Positions 9,307-17,723 of a stretch of DNA of 64,000 bases are shown here, in pieces. Within the stretch, counting starts at the first letter, position 1. The number at the start of each line of letters is the position of its first letter. The translations under genes and the position numbers were made by a program. The DNA is from Nostoc sp. HK-01 (lineage in GTDB: Bacteria > Cyanobacteriota > Cyanobacteriia > Cyanobacteriales > Nostocaceae), in the NCBI GenBank assembly GCA_003990705.1, contig AP018318.1:5815001-5879000 (forward strand), read 5' to 3'. The notes under the pieces were generated by a model that saw only the letters and a program-made list of their open reading frames with translations, had not been told where the DNA came from and did not search any database.

Positions 9307-10429
9307 GGGTGAGTTCCTCCTTTTTCCCTAAGATACCTTGAGGTCGCCAAATCATTAGCACCATTAAAATTAAACCAATTACCATAATCCGGAATGCACC
9401 CAGACGGGCTTCATCTAAGGGAATAATTCTGGGCAAAACTTCTCTAGTAATGGCATCGTAAGCAAAGTAAATTACTGCACCTAAAATTGTGCCGATGTTA
9501 TTTCCAGAACCGCCTAAAATTACCATGATCCAAGCGTCAAAGGTTAGCTGGGGTTGGAAATTATCAGGATAAATCGCACTCAATTGCCAAGCAAAGAAAG
9601 CACCCGCCACACCAGCGATCGCACCTCCCAACATCAGAGATTGAATCTTGTACCAAAAAACATTTTTACCCAAAGCTTTGGGGATTTCTTCATCTTCGCG
9701 GATAGCTTTTAAGACTCGACCCCAAGGCGATCGCACCAAAATTTCTAACCGCCAAAAGACAAATGCCAACACCAACAACGACAACAACATAAAACCAGCT
9801 TTGGGGTTGTAATTATACAATCCAATCACACCAGAAATATAAATTGCTGCTGTCAACAAACCCAAAACAATACCTACCCCTAAACGCGATGCCAGTTCTT
9901 GCTTGCTGCTGGTTTTTTTAGAAGTATCGGCCACTAAAAATCTTTGGGCTGTGCGAATCCATCGCCACAAAACAAAAAAAGTCACAGCCGCCAACAGCGT
10001 CAGCAACCCAATCATTACCAAGCGAACTGCAAAATTTGGTTCTGATGAGAAAGGGATAGTATAACTTTGCACCCCAAACGCCCCAGATATCCATGTATCA
10101 CCTACAGGTAATTCTTGGTTATTCACCACCAAACGAATTAACTCACCTGTACCAATAGTGACAATAGCCAGATAATCTTCGCGCAGACGCAGAGTCGCAA
10201 AACCAATCACCAAGCCCAACAAAGCCGCCACTACTGCCCCAATAACTGCTGATATCAGTAAAGGAACGCCTTTTAAACTTAACAATACTGTTGTATAAGC
10301 TCCCAAGGTCATAAAAGCAATATGACCAAAGTTAATTAACCCCGTAAAGCCCCACTGTAAATTTAGTCCCAGACCAAACAAGGCAAAAATTGCCGTAGAA
10401 ATTGCCAAAAAAATTAAATAGTCAATCAT
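9296..10429 (-). CDS. livM: ABC transporter permease, branched-chain amino acid (LivM) type
   Basis: A 377-residue integral membrane permease with about 9-10 hydrophobic segments. The LivM landmarks are visible: GLNLQWGFTGLINFGHIAFMTLG near the N-terminus, the EAA-like coupling loop ILVRSPWGRVLKAIREDEEIPKALG, and QLTFDAWIMVILGGSGNNIGTILGA near the C-terminus. A hydrophilic insert at about residues 165-190 (TSKKTSSKQELASRLG) is longer than in enterobacterial LivM. It is first in a two-gene operon with the ATPase. STRR repeats fill the region just upstream of its start. Confidence 0.88.
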   Translation of the reverse strand: MIDYLIFLAISTAIFALFGLGLNLQWGFTGLINFGHIAFMTLGAYTTVLLSLKGVPLLISAVIGAVVAALLGLVIGFATLRLREDYLAIVTIGTGELIRLVVNNQELPVGDTWISGAFGVQSYTIPFSSEPNFAVRLVMIGLLTLLAAVTFFVLWRWIRTAQRFLVADTSKKTSSKQELASRLGVGIVLGLLTAAIYISGVIGLYNYNPKAGFMLLSLLVLAFVFWRLEILVRSPWGRVLKAIREDEEIPKALGKNVFWYKIQSLMLGGAIAGVAGAFFAWQLSAIYPDNFQPQLTFDAWIMVILGGSGNNIGTILGAVIYFAYDAITREVLPRIIPLDEARLGAFRIMVIGLILMVLMIWRPQGILGKKEELTLGK

Positions 10430-10433
10430 TTTT

Positions 10434-10520
10434 TAGTCAATAGTCATTTGTTATTGGTCATTAGTCATTAGTTATTCTCCCCTGCTCCCTCTGCACCCTG
10501 CCCCCCTGCCTCTTCTTCGT
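10434..10520. repeat. STRR plus C-rich repeat upstream of livM
   Basis: GTCATTAGTCATTAG-type heptamers (about 10434-10475) are followed by CCCCTGCTCCCTCTGCACCC-like pyrimidine repeats (about 10478-10516). The same two-part composition recurs at 19.1 kb, which suggests a dispersed composite repeat. Confidence 0.7.
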
Positions 10521-10604
10521 TCCCAAGATAGTACATCTTACCGTTCACCATTGCCAATTTTTGGGAACAATAGCCTTGACTTTTGGAACATAGTTTATTG
10601 ATAT

Positions 10605-10802
10605 ATGAACTTGCTGCGTATAAGAATCCATCATTTAATTGAGCAGTTAGGGGATGAAGAACTCCAAAGCGTTTGGGAGGATGTTCATGCTTTACATTGT
10701 GACTTTTATATGCTTAAAGCTATACAGAAAGTTAAGCAATCTCAGCAGCCTTGGGATATCTTGACTCAGGAAGAAGCGATACAAATTTTAATGTTTTACT
10801 GA
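10605..10802 (+). CDS. Small acidic protein, possible antitoxin
   Basis: A 65-residue frame, mostly helical (IRIHHLIEQLGDEELQSVWEDVHALHCDFYMLKAIQKVKQ) and ending PWDILTQEEAIQILMFY. I do not recognise the family with certainty. Length, acidity and position directly upstream of a RelE/ParE-like gene suggest an antitoxin. The 118-base gap to the next gene holds a C-rich repeat, so coupling is looser than in a normal toxin-antitoxin operon. Confidence 0.55.
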   Translation: MNLLRIRIHHLIEQLGDEELQSVWEDVHALHCDFYMLKAIQKVKQSQQPWDILTQEEAIQILMFY

Positions 10803-10864
10803 TGCAGTGGTGAACAAGGGGTTAGAGGCTAGAGGCTAGGGACTAATCTCTAGTTGACATCTGA

Positions 10865-10908
10865 TTCCCTTACACCCCTACACCCCTATTCCCTTATACC
10901 CCTAATAG
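10865..10908. repeat. CACCCCTA tandem repeat between putative antitoxin and toxin genes
   Basis: Several units of the ACACCCCTA / TTCCCTTATACCCCT kind occupy the spacer between the two small genes, an apparent repeat insertion in what would normally be a tight operon. Confidence 0.6.
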
Positions 10909-10920
10909 AGGTGATGCCTA

Positions 10921-11178
10921 GTGAGTGTGGAAATGCGCTATGCCAGGTCTTTTTTAATGGATCTGAAGAGTTTAGAGCCTGCTGCTTATCAGCGGGTATA
11001 TGATTTTGTGTTTTTTGAATTTGGGGAAAAGTGGCAGCTGCATTGTCTTCCCGAACTGCGACAGCTAGACAGCGAGGGCATTTTTCATCGTTTTACCCTA
11101 GATGATTATTTAATTGGAATTGAAATTAGAGGGGAAATTGTCAAGTTTCTGCGGGTCGTACCTATGCCAGATGTTTAA
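10921..11178 (+). CDS. RelE/ParE-like protein (putative toxin)
   Basis: An 85-residue protein with the compact helix-helix-sheet pattern of the RelE/ParE superfamily: ARSFLMDLKSLEPAAYQRVYDFVF at the N-terminus, then DSEGIFHRFTLDDYLIGIEIRGEIVKFLRVVPMPDV. The start is a GTG with AGAGGTG upstream; an in-frame ATG four codons on is an alternative. If the superfamily call is right it would be a ribosome-dependent mRNA nuclease or gyrase inhibitor, but catalytic residues are not obvious. Pairing with the gene at 10605 is inferred. Confidence 0.65.
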   Translation: MSVEMRYARSFLMDLKSLEPAAYQRVYDFVFFEFGEKWQLHCLPELRQLDSEGIFHRFTLDDYLIGIEIRGEIVKFLRVVPMPDV

Positions 11179-11283
11179 GATGGCAAATTAGCCCAACACT
11201 TAAAACTGTATAAGGCTAGGCAGGGATGCACCTGACCTTACATTAAACTTGTCATGGAAAAACAACTTACTTGAGATTTCCCT

Positions 11284-12870
11284 ATGGATGCAATAGCACT
11301 TTGGCAAAGATACCAAGATTGGTTATATTTCCACGAGGGATTAGGACTGTACGTAGATGTAAGCCGGATGCGTTTTGATGATGCTTTCGTGGAATCATTG
11401 CGTCCGAAGTTTGATAAAGCATTTGGGGATATGGCGGAATTAGAGAAAGGTGCGATCGCCAATCCCGACGAAAACCGCATGGTTGGACACTATTGGTTGC
11501 GAAACCCTGATTTAGCACCCACTCCAGAACTGACACAAGAAATTGTCCAAACCCTGGAACAAATTGAAGCCTTTGCCGAAAAAGTCCAAACAGGTGCAAT
11601 ACATCCTCCGCGAGCTAATCGCTTCACTGATATCATCTCCATTGGTATTGGTGGTTCTGCCCTTGGCCCCGAATTTGTCTCTGAAGCCCTTGCTTCTGAT
11701 TTTCCTCCGCTAAAAATTCACTTTATTGACAATACCGATCCCGCAGGTATTGACCGCATCCTCAACCAACTACGCAACAATCTCGCCAGCACTTTAGTTT
11801 TGGTAATCTCCAAATCTGGAGGTACACCAGAACCCCGCAACGGCATGATTGAAGTCAAAAAAGCCTACGCTGGTCATAATCTCGATTTTGCTCAATATGC
11901 TGTAGCGATTACCAGCCCTGGTAGTAATTTAGATAAAGTTGCCCAGTCTGAAGGTTGGTTAGCCACATTCCCCATGTATGACTGGGTAGGAGGCCGCACC
12001 TCAGAAATGTCTACTGTGGGTTTAGTACCAGCAGCATTACAAGGCATTGATATACGTGCCATGCTAGATGGTGCAAAAGAGATGGATGATGCAACCCGCA
12101 TCCCTGATATTAAAAAGAACCCAGCGGCTTTGTTGGCTTTGTCTTGGTACTATGCTGGCGATGGTAAAGGCAAAAAAGATATGGTTGTCTTACCTTACAA
12201 AGACAGCTTGGCACTGTTCAGCCGCTATTTGCAGCAGCTGGTAATGGAGTCCTTGGGTAAGGAACAAGATTTAGACGGTAATATCGTTCATCAAGGTATT
12301 GCCGTTTATGGTAACAAAGGTTCAACAGACCAACACGCTTACGTTCAACAGTTGCGCGATGGTGTACCAAACTTCTTTGCAACTTTGATCGAAGTTTTGG
12401 AAGATCGTCATGGTCAATCCCCAGAAATCGATCCTGGAGTTACATCTGGCGATTATCTCTCTGGTTTCTTGCAAGGAACTCGGAAAGCTCTTTATGAAAA
12501 TCAGCGCGATTCAATTACTATAACTATTCCTCAAGTTAATGCTCGCACAGTCGGGGCTTTAATTGCTTTGTATGACCGTGCTGTTGGTTTCTATGGCAAC
12601 TTGGTTAACATTAACGCCTACCACCAACCAGGAGTAGAAGCAGGTAAAAAAGCCGCCGCTGCTATTCTTGATTTGCAAACTAAAGTAGTTACTGTTTTGC
12701 AAGCTGAAAAAACGCCCCTTTCTTTGGGAGAAATTGCTGAGAAAGCTGGTGCGCCTGAAGAAGTGGAAGCAATTTACAAGATTCTGCGTCACTTAAACGT
12801 CAACCAACGCGGTGTAGTGTTACAAGGAAATCTTGGTGAACCTGGCAGTTTGAAAGTTTCTCTTAGCTGA
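11284..12870 (+). CDS. pgi: Glucose-6-phosphate isomerase
   Basis: This enzyme interconverts glucose-6-phosphate and fructose-6-phosphate, linking glycogen metabolism, the oxidative pentose phosphate pathway and the Calvin cycle. The 528 residues match the cyanobacterial form. Seen in order are the phosphate-binding loops [12 protein letters not shown] and [12 protein letters not shown], the catalytic region [11 protein letters not shown], and [17 protein letters not shown] with the catalytic His and Gln. The C-terminal about 60 residues look like a small winged-helix-like extension ([26 protein letters not shown]). A strong terminator follows. Confidence 0.97.
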   Translation: MDAIALWQRYQDWLYFHEGLGLYVDVSRMRFDDAFVESLRPKFDKAFGDMAELEKGAIANPDENRMVGHYWLRNPDLAPTPELTQEIVQTLEQIEAFAEKVQTGAIHPPRANRFTDIISIGIGGSALGPEFVSEALASDFPPLKIHFIDNTDPAGIDRILNQLRNNLASTLVLVISKSGGTPEPRNGMIEVKKAYAGHNLDFAQYAVAITSPGSNLDKVAQSEGWLATFPMYDWVGGRTSEMSTVGLVPAALQGIDIRAMLDGAKEMDDATRIPDIKKNPAALLALSWYYAGDGKGKKDMVVLPYKDSLALFSRYLQQLVMESLGKEQDLDGNIVHQGIAVYGNKGSTDQHAYVQQLRDGVPNFFATLIEVLEDRHGQSPEIDPGVTSGDYLSGFLQGTRKALYENQRDSITITIPQVNARTVGALIALYDRAVGFYGNLVNINAYHQPGVEAGKKAAAAILDLQTKVVTVLQAEKTPLSLGEIAEKAGAPEEVEAIYKILRHLNVNQRGVVLQGNLGEPGSLKVSLS

Positions 12871-12907
12871 TTTGTTCGAGAATTTTTCGATCAGCTGAGA
12901 CGACAAT

Positions 12908-12960
12908 AAAGCATCCTGATCTGAAGTAAAAACTTTCGTTCTCAGGATGCTTTACTTTTA
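12908..12960 (+). terminator. Terminator of pgi
   Basis: A perfect 12-bp outer stem (12908-12919 with 12942-12953) encloses a second small hairpin (AAGT at 12924 with ACTT at 12932). It is followed by TTTACTTTTA. Confidence 0.8.
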
Positions 12961-12983
12961 ATGAGATAGGTAACAGCATTTTT

Positions 12984-13005
12984 TAATTACGAATTACGAA
13001 TTACG
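12984..13005. repeat. AATTACG heptamer repeat
   Basis: Three tandem copies of AATTACG lie between the pgi terminator and the end of the next gene. It is an STRR-type repeat. Confidence 0.8.
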
Positions 13006-13012
13006 AACTAAA

Positions 13013-13669
13013 TTACACCACACTGATCAATCGTTGATTAAAGTAGCTCTTGGGTAAAAAGCACTGGTCAAGCAAAAATGGATTGAGCGTATTTTGGCTA
13101 AGAAGATTTTCTGACTTATTCACATGACAAAATGGTGGCACAATTCCCCAATACTCTGCTAACCAAATCCAATATCCTATTTCGACTCTACCGTAATTTG
13201 ATACTGTGAGGATTTCTCCCACACTATTATTTATGGAAACTAATTCTGGTGAACATTTAATTTCAATTAATAGCCAAGATAATTCTTCAACTGAAAATTG
13301 ATAGCCATTATATTGAGCTATTTTAATGAACTGTTGGGGATTTTTTGCCGCAAGTAATTGGTTTTTCAAAGATGGGATTTTTTGTGCCATATCAAACAGA
13401 TCCCAAATCTGTTTTCTAGTGACGACAAACCAAGCAAGCGCTTCTGGAGTTAAGTTATAACCATTTTCTTCTGCTAATTTAATAAATGGTTCAATACTGT
13501 CAGTTTCTCCTAATTGAGCTTTGAGGGAAAAATTCTGCTCTACTAGTAATAAAAAATCAATAATTTTTTGCCACGTATAATGGTCAAAGTTTTGGTTACA
13601 ATGGACTTTTTCTTTCCAATAGAAATACTTATCATCTCTCAAGAAAAAATTCCAGATTTGATAATACAT
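13013..13669 (-). CDS. Protein with two tandem Nif11-like domains
   Basis: A 218-residue protein. Residues about 48-80 (SLKAQLGETDSIEPFIKLAEENGYNLTPEAL) and about 103-133 (SLKNQLLAAKNPQQFIKIAQYNGYQFSVEEL) both follow the Nif11 pattern LKxxLxxAxxPxxFxxIAxxxGYxFxxEEL. That domain is known as a stand-alone protein near nitrogen-fixation genes and as the leader of RiPP precursors. Here the copies are internal, there is no GG cleavage site, and about 80 unrecognised residues follow. No RiPP-modifying enzyme is adjacent, so a precursor role is unlikely. Function is unknown. Confidence 0.75.
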   Translation of the reverse strand: MYYQIWNFFLRDDKYFYWKEKVHCNQNFDHYTWQKIIDFLLLVEQNFSLKAQLGETDSIEPFIKLAEENGYNLTPEALAWFVVTRKQIWDLFDMAQKIPSLKNQLLAAKNPQQFIKIAQYNGYQFSVEELSWLLIEIKCSPELVSINNSVGEILTVSNYGRVEIGYWIWLAEYWGIVPPFCHVNKSENLLSQNTLNPFLLDQCFLPKSYFNQRLISVV

Positions 13670-14300
13670 AGTTTATTTGTTTCAGGTTTAATAATTGGTA
13701 GGGATAGTTACCAGTGTAGTAAGTATAATCAGAGTTAATCGACAGTATTAAATAAACTAATATTGTAAATGAAATTACACAGTAGTTAAGTATGAATTTT
13801 TGGTAAATTTTAGAACATAGCAACTTAATATCTACCGAAATTAAGAGAATTTAGAATGATGCGATCGCTCTTTATCCCTGTCCATTTTCAATAACAGTAA
13901 TTCTTTAGCCAATTTTTGAAAATTTTATACACAAAATTGTGTGATTATCTCATCTGGTACTTATATCTAAATACACAAACAAAATACAGTGTATGAACTG
14001 GTATACATCAGCAGATACACAAAATAGTTTTGATCCAGTTAACAGAATATTTCTAGAGAATGAATATAGTTTCTCTCAAAAGCAGGAGTAAATACTGCAA
14101 TTATTACTGCATGATGTGAATCATGAAATTTAAAAATATTTGGAATTGCAAAAGAATTAAGTAGCCAGAACAAGGAACTCACACTATTAAATTGTAAATT
14201 GGGTGAGAGATTTAACTTGGTTATTCATCATTTATTGAGAATCCTGGCTCTTGAATTCTCAAGCCTATTCAATAACACAGCATTTAGAAAATGCAGGGTG
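13670..14300. other. Non-coding 631-bp region between divergent genes
   Basis: AT-rich with no convincing gene. It contains the palindrome ACACAAAATTGTGT (13929-13942) and an inverted pair TGTAT-N8-ATACA (13990-14007). The second resembles a GTA-N10-TAC element, two bases longer than the standard NtcA spacing. Either could be an operator for the lipoprotein gene at 14301, which is not proven. Confidence 0.4.
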
Positions 14301-14807
14301 ATGAAAAAATCAATGAACAGTATATATCAAAATCATAAAAAAGCTCCCTTACCTGCGGCTGTACTTCTTTCCGCTTTACTATCAGTTCCTTTTTTAAGTA
14401 GCTGTGGTGATGGCTCCCGCACAGCATCACCCCCACCGCCTGTGGATGACACTGTTGGTAGAAACGTAAATTATCCCACTGCTACCAACCCACCCCAAGC
14501 TAAAAGAGGATTATCTACTGGACAAAAAGTAGCCGTTTTAGCGGGTGCTGCTGCTCTTTATTACCTTTATCAACAGCGAAAAAATGCCCAAGGAGCAGGG
14601 CCAAATGGCAAATATTACCTATCAAAGAATGGGCGTGTTTATTACCGCGATAATCAAGGTCGCGCTCACTGGGTAACGCCGCCACAAGAAGGAATTCGGG
14701 TTCCAGAGTCAGAAGCGCAACAGTATCGAGATTTTCAAGGCTATAACGGGCGTTCTACAGGTCGTGATTTAACAAATATTGCTCCCCAAGAAGCGCCAGC
14801 TTACTAA
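14301..14807 (+). CDS. Exported lipoprotein with a proline-rich linker
   Basis: From the ATG at 14301 (AGGGTG just upstream) this is a 168-residue protein. A basic N-terminus and hydrophobic core end in LSSC, a lipobox with the acylated Cys near residue 35. A TASPPPPVDD linker is followed by a second hydrophobic stretch (VAVLAGAAALYYLYQQ, about 78-93). The C-terminal part is soluble and rich in Tyr and Arg (GKYYLSKNGRVYYRDNQGRAHWV). The frame opens at 14199, but those codons show no protein-like features. It is followed after 33 bases by an acidic repeat protein and the two probably share an operon. Confidence 0.72.
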   Translation: MKKSMNSIYQNHKKAPLPAAVLLSALLSVPFLSSCGDGSRTASPPPPVDDTVGRNVNYPTATNPPQAKRGLSTGQKVAVLAGAAALYYLYQQRKNAQGAGPNGKYYLSKNGRVYYRDNQGRAHWVTPPQEGIRVPESEAQQYRDFQGYNGRSTGRDLTNIAPQEAPAY

Positions 14808-14840
14808 ATTTATTTAGCACAACAATTCAGGAGAAGCATC

Positions 14841-15092
14841 ATGGTAGACGGCTTTTTTCAAAAAGCGAAAGAGTTTTTCGCAGGTTCAAATAATGATGAG
14901 TTTGAGCAAGATAGCGATCGCGAGGTGCGTCCCGCCAGCGAAGATCCCTATGGCGACCCCGCAAATCAAGGCTATGGCGATTTAACTCCAGCTAGTCAAG
15001 ATCCCTACGGCGATCCTGCTGATGAGTACAGCAATGTAAGTCCCGCTAGTGAAGATCCTTATGGCGATCCTGCTGATGAATATGGACGTTAA
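14841..15092 (+). CDS. Acidic protein with three PASEDPYGDPA repeats
   Basis: An 83-residue protein starting with an amphipathic helix (DGFFQKAKEFFAGSN) and then three copies of PAS(E/Q)DPYGDPA at about residues 31-41, 50-60 and 68-78, ending DEYGR. It is strongly acidic and probably unstructured. AGGAG precedes the ATG. I do not know the family's function. Its place behind the lipoprotein gene suggests a joint role, perhaps at the cell surface, although it has no export signal itself. Confidence 0.8.
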   Translation: MVDGFFQKAKEFFAGSNNDEFEQDSDREVRPASEDPYGDPANQGYGDLTPASQDPYGDPADEYSNVSPASEDPYGDPADEYGR

Positions 15093-15137
15093 GAAATAAT
15101 TAATGTCGTGACGATAGATTAAACTGGTGTTGATTAA

Positions 15138-15172
15138 AGGCGGTGGTATTAATGACCACTGCCTATTTTTTT
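15138..15172 (+). terminator. Rho-independent terminator
   Basis: A 10-bp stem with one mismatch (15138-15147 with 15155-15164), a 7-base loop and then a T-run at 15166-15172. It ends the lipoprotein/repeat-protein unit. Confidence 0.85.
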
Positions 15173-15288
15173 GTATCGAACCATAGAGCCACAGAGAACG
15201 CAGAGTTATTTTGATAGTAGGGATTAGGAAGAAAGAGCGATCGCCCTTTCTTTTTTATAATAGGAAATGAATACATCATCCTATTAAT

Positions 15289-15606
15289 ATGGCTGAATCA
15301 ACCGCAAAACAACCAGCACGCCGAGTCCGAATATTTCCAGAGCGAACTTTATCACCTGAAGAATTAGCTAGACGCAAAGCAGAAGATGAAGCATTTTATC
15401 AGCGTTGTCGAGCAATATTTGAGCGCGTGCGTCCTGAGTTGATTAAGGAACATTACGGTTGGTATATTGCAGTTGAGCCAAATAGTGGTGATTACTTCAT
15501 TGATATTGATAAAGAAATGGCTAGTCAAAAATCGCGTCAGCAGCATCCCCAAGCTATACACTTTATGTTTTGCCTAAATGAAACTGGAACTACTGGCAGA
15601 ATATGA
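15289..15606 (+). CDS. Conserved small protein paired with a retropepsin-like gene
   Basis: A 105-residue soluble protein with a basic N-terminus (KQPARRVRIFPERTLSPEELARRKAEDEAFYQRCRAIFERV) and a core IKEHYGWYIAVEPNSGDYFIDIDKE. Cyanobacteria have many small proteins of this kind next to aspartyl-protease-like genes. Its stop overlaps the start of the next gene by four bases (ATGA), so the pair is translationally coupled. The layout is like an antitoxin-toxin or inhibitor-protease pair; this is inferred only from organization. Confidence 0.75.
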   Translation: MAESTAKQPARRVRIFPERTLSPEELARRKAEDEAFYQRCRAIFERVRPELIKEHYGWYIAVEPNSGDYFIDIDKEMASQKSRQQHPQAIHFMFCLNETGTTGRI

Positions 15607-15965
15607 TTCAGGGTAGTTTTGGTACTAGGGCGCAACTATTTTTTGAAATTGAATTCATTACAGACGATGGATTAAATTTGCCTGTAGATGCCATGTTAGA
15701 TACAGGTTTCACTGGCTTTGTAGCGATTAATCGTCAGGATTTGGATGGACTTAATTGGGTGTATGTACGTAAAGAAATGCTCAGAACCGCACAGGGAGAA
15801 GCAAGATTTGATATTTATTTAGGTAAAGTCTTACTTGATGGGCAAGAGTACGATATTCCTGTATTTGTAGGAGATGAAATTACAGAAGTTTTGTTAGGTT
15901 CAGAGTGGTTAAAAATCTTGCCATTGGTTGTTAATTATCAGGCTGGCATTTTGACCTTGGGATAA
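15603..15965 (+). CDS. Retropepsin-like (clan AA) aspartic protease homologue
   Basis: A 120-residue single-domain protein. The catalytic motif is MLDTGFTGFVAI (DTG at about 32-34), and the second retropepsin hallmark, hydrophobic-hydrophobic-Gly, is VLLGSEWLKIL near residue 100. It would act as a homodimer if it is active. No membrane anchor is present. It overlaps the preceding gene by four bases. Substrate is unknown. Confidence 0.82.
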   Translation: MIQGSFGTRAQLFFEIEFITDDGLNLPVDAMLDTGFTGFVAINRQDLDGLNWVYVRKEMLRTAQGEARFDIYLGKVLLDGQEYDIPVFVGDEITEVLLGSEWLKILPLVVNYQAGILTLG

Positions 15966-16020
15966 ATGCAATATTTGAAAAAAGACGCTTAACTTTTATG
16001 CTTCCTTAAGATTTAGCTAA

Positions 16021-16170
16021 CTTTTCCTCTACGGATATTGTCTAATTCCTCTTTGGCAACCCAAGTATGAACAGGAGTAACTCTATATTCATCAGTACGT
16101 CCTGTACGCAAAATTCGTTAATTAAATATTGCTGTAAGACTAATTTTTCAATAATAAGGATGAAAAAAAT
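16021..16170 (-). pseudogene. Possible remnant of a minus-strand gene
   Basis: On the minus strand the stretch reads RILRTGRTDEYRVTPVHT followed by WVAKEELDNIRRGKVS and a stop. Just upstream in another frame it reads IIEKLVLQQYLINEF. Both have protein-like composition but are separated by a frame change, and neither has a proper start. I cannot name the source gene. It directly abuts the end of mdh. Confidence 0.35.
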
Positions 16171-16172
16171 GA

Positions 16173-17135
16173 TTAATTGGCTGCTAAAATCTCTTGCGAT
16201 CGCTCGATATTTTTCCGCACAGATTGAGCCGAACTATGCAAAGATTCTCTTTCACTATCACTCAAATTTAATTCCAAAATACTTTCTATTCCGCCACAAC
16301 CTAAGCGACAAGGCACACCAATTACCACATCTTCTAAACCGTATTCACCTTGCAAATAAGTCGCAATTGGTAACAGCCGCGATTGATTTAATAATATTGA
16401 TTCCACCATTAAACTTGTTGCCGATGCAGGGGCAAAAAATGCACCACCTGTCTGCATCAATTCCACAATTTCTGCGCCACCGTTGCGAGTTCTTTCTACT
16501 AAACGATCAATTGTAGCTGCATCTAATAATTCTGTGATGGGAATGCCGTTAACTGTGGCATAACGTGATAAAGGAACCATTAAATCACCGTGACTCCCTA
16601 ATACCATCGCTTTCACATCCGCAGGTAAAACACCTAATTCTAAAGCGATGAAAGTTTCAAAACGGGCTGAGTCTAAAACGCCAGCCATACCCATGATGCG
16701 ATTACGAGGTAAACCTGTAGCTTGCCAAGCTAAATAAGTCATCACATCTAAAGGGTTGGTGACGACAATAAAAATAGCATTGGGAGAATGGGCGATCGCA
16801 TTTTTCGCTGCTTCGACTACAATCTTGGCGTTGGTTCTTAGCAAATCATCCCGACTCATCCCCGGCTTCCGCGGAAGTCCAGCTGTTATCACCACAATTT
16901 CCGAACCAGCAGTATCAGCATAATTGTTGGTACCGATAATCTGACGATTATGTATTTCAATTCCCCTAGCCTCCATTAAATCCAGTGCCAACCCTTGAGG
17001 CATACCCTCAACGATATCGAGTAACACCACATCGGCTAAATTTTTCTCAGCAATACGTTGGGCGAGAGTGCTACCAACTCTACCAGCACCAATAATGGTC
17101 ACAAGAGGTAAATGGCAAGGTATAGAGGAAGACAT
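16173..17135 (-). CDS. mdh: Malate dehydrogenase (LDH-like type)
   Basis: NAD-dependent interconversion of malate and oxaloacetate. At 320 residues it has the normal length. The dinucleotide fold is IGAGRVGSTLAQ (15-26), the substrate arginine is R89 in AGLPRKPGMSR (a Gln would be expected there in lactate dehydrogenase), and the catalytic His is H182 in GSHGDLMVP. NPLDVMTYLAW and RIMGMAGVLDSARF are typical of the bacterial type 3 enzyme. It appears to be a single-gene unit. Confidence 0.95.
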   Translation of the reverse strand: MSSSIPCHLPLVTIIGAGRVGSTLAQRIAEKNLADVVLLDIVEGMPQGLALDLMEARGIEIHNRQIIGTNNYADTAGSEIVVITAGLPRKPGMSRDDLLRTNAKIVVEAAKNAIAHSPNAIFIVVTNPLDVMTYLAWQATGLPRNRIMGMAGVLDSARFETFIALELGVLPADVKAMVLGSHGDLMVPLSRYATVNGIPITELLDAATIDRLVERTRNGGAEIVELMQTGGAFFAPASATSLMVESILLNQSRLLPIATYLQGEYGLEDVVIGVPCRLGCGGIESILELNLSDSERESLHSSAQSVRKNIERSQEILAAN

Positions 17136-17331
17136 AGAATTAATTCGTAATTTAATGGAATTTGAGCAGCTTCCGCGTTTAACACCGCGGACTTTGCGTT
17201 TGAATCACTACTATATATAGTGGATAACTGCGATCGCCAGCTTGTAACTGAAAAGGTGGGCATTACCCACCTAATAATTGTGATTCGTGTTCAGTCCATC
17301 AACCACATCCTTTAGTCTGAGGATGGAATGC

Positions 17332-17547
17332 TTACTTAAATGCTTCTAGTTGGTCTAAGCGTAACCAAATATTTGGCGTTGGTACTTGTCCGAACTTCAC
17401 AAAGGCATAATCACCTTTAATATCCACCACTTCACCCTGAGTTTCAAACAAGTAAGCAGGAAAACGTGTATCACTGGCTTTGGCTTCGACACTATTTTCT
17501 AGCTTTTCGCGGATAGCGCGAACTACGTCTCCTTTTTTAACTAGCAT
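17332..17547 (-). CDS. ndhO: NAD(P)H-quinone oxidoreductase subunit O
   Basis: A small peripheral subunit of the thylakoid NDH-1 complex, which drives cyclic electron flow and respiration. From the ATG at 17547 it has 71 residues: [47 protein letters not shown]. These match NdhO closely from memory. The frame extends 21 codons further upstream, but AGGGGAA just before 17547 and the family N-terminus fix the shorter start. No other ndh gene is adjacent. Confidence 0.95.
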   Translation of the reverse strand: MLVKKGDVVRAIREKLENSVEAKASDTRFPAYLFETQGEVVDIKGDYAFVKFGQVPTPNIWLRLDQLEAFK

Positions 17548-17683
17548 ATATTCCCCTGTTAAGTTTGCAGATTGTCTCATAGAGGATTTTAGCTTGCTAC
17601 AATATGCCAAATCTCAGAGCAATCACTTTTACACATTTAATTTATCCATTGCAATCTATTGGAAATAGTAATTCCTACTGTTC

Positions 17684-17716
17684 AGATCCCCGACTTCTTC
17701 AAGAAGTCGGGGATCT
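17684..17716. repeat. Near-perfect 33-bp palindrome (dispersed repeat / terminator of mutM)
   Basis: A 16-base arm (17684-17699) is exactly mirrored at 17701-17716 around a single C. The GATCCCCGACTTCTT core is a palindrome I recognise as widespread in Nostocales genomes. It lies 8 bases past the mutM stop, so it can also act as a transcription stop for that gene. Confidence 0.8.
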
Positions 17717-17723
17717 AAATCTA

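Noticed and set aside
8524-10429. Urea transporter (urtC/urtD) assignment for the ABC pair
   Set aside because: No urtA/urtB/urtE or urease genes nearby and the ATPase fits LivG equally well; the amino acid type was preferred.
13632-13823. 63-codon minus-strand frame upstream of the Nif11-type gene
   Set aside because: Overlaps the real gene's start and consists of AT-rich chance codons.
13990-14007. NtcA-like palindrome with GTA-N10-TAC
   Set aside because: The spacing is two bases longer than the usual NtcA site and no -10 box is evident; noted only as an inverted repeat.
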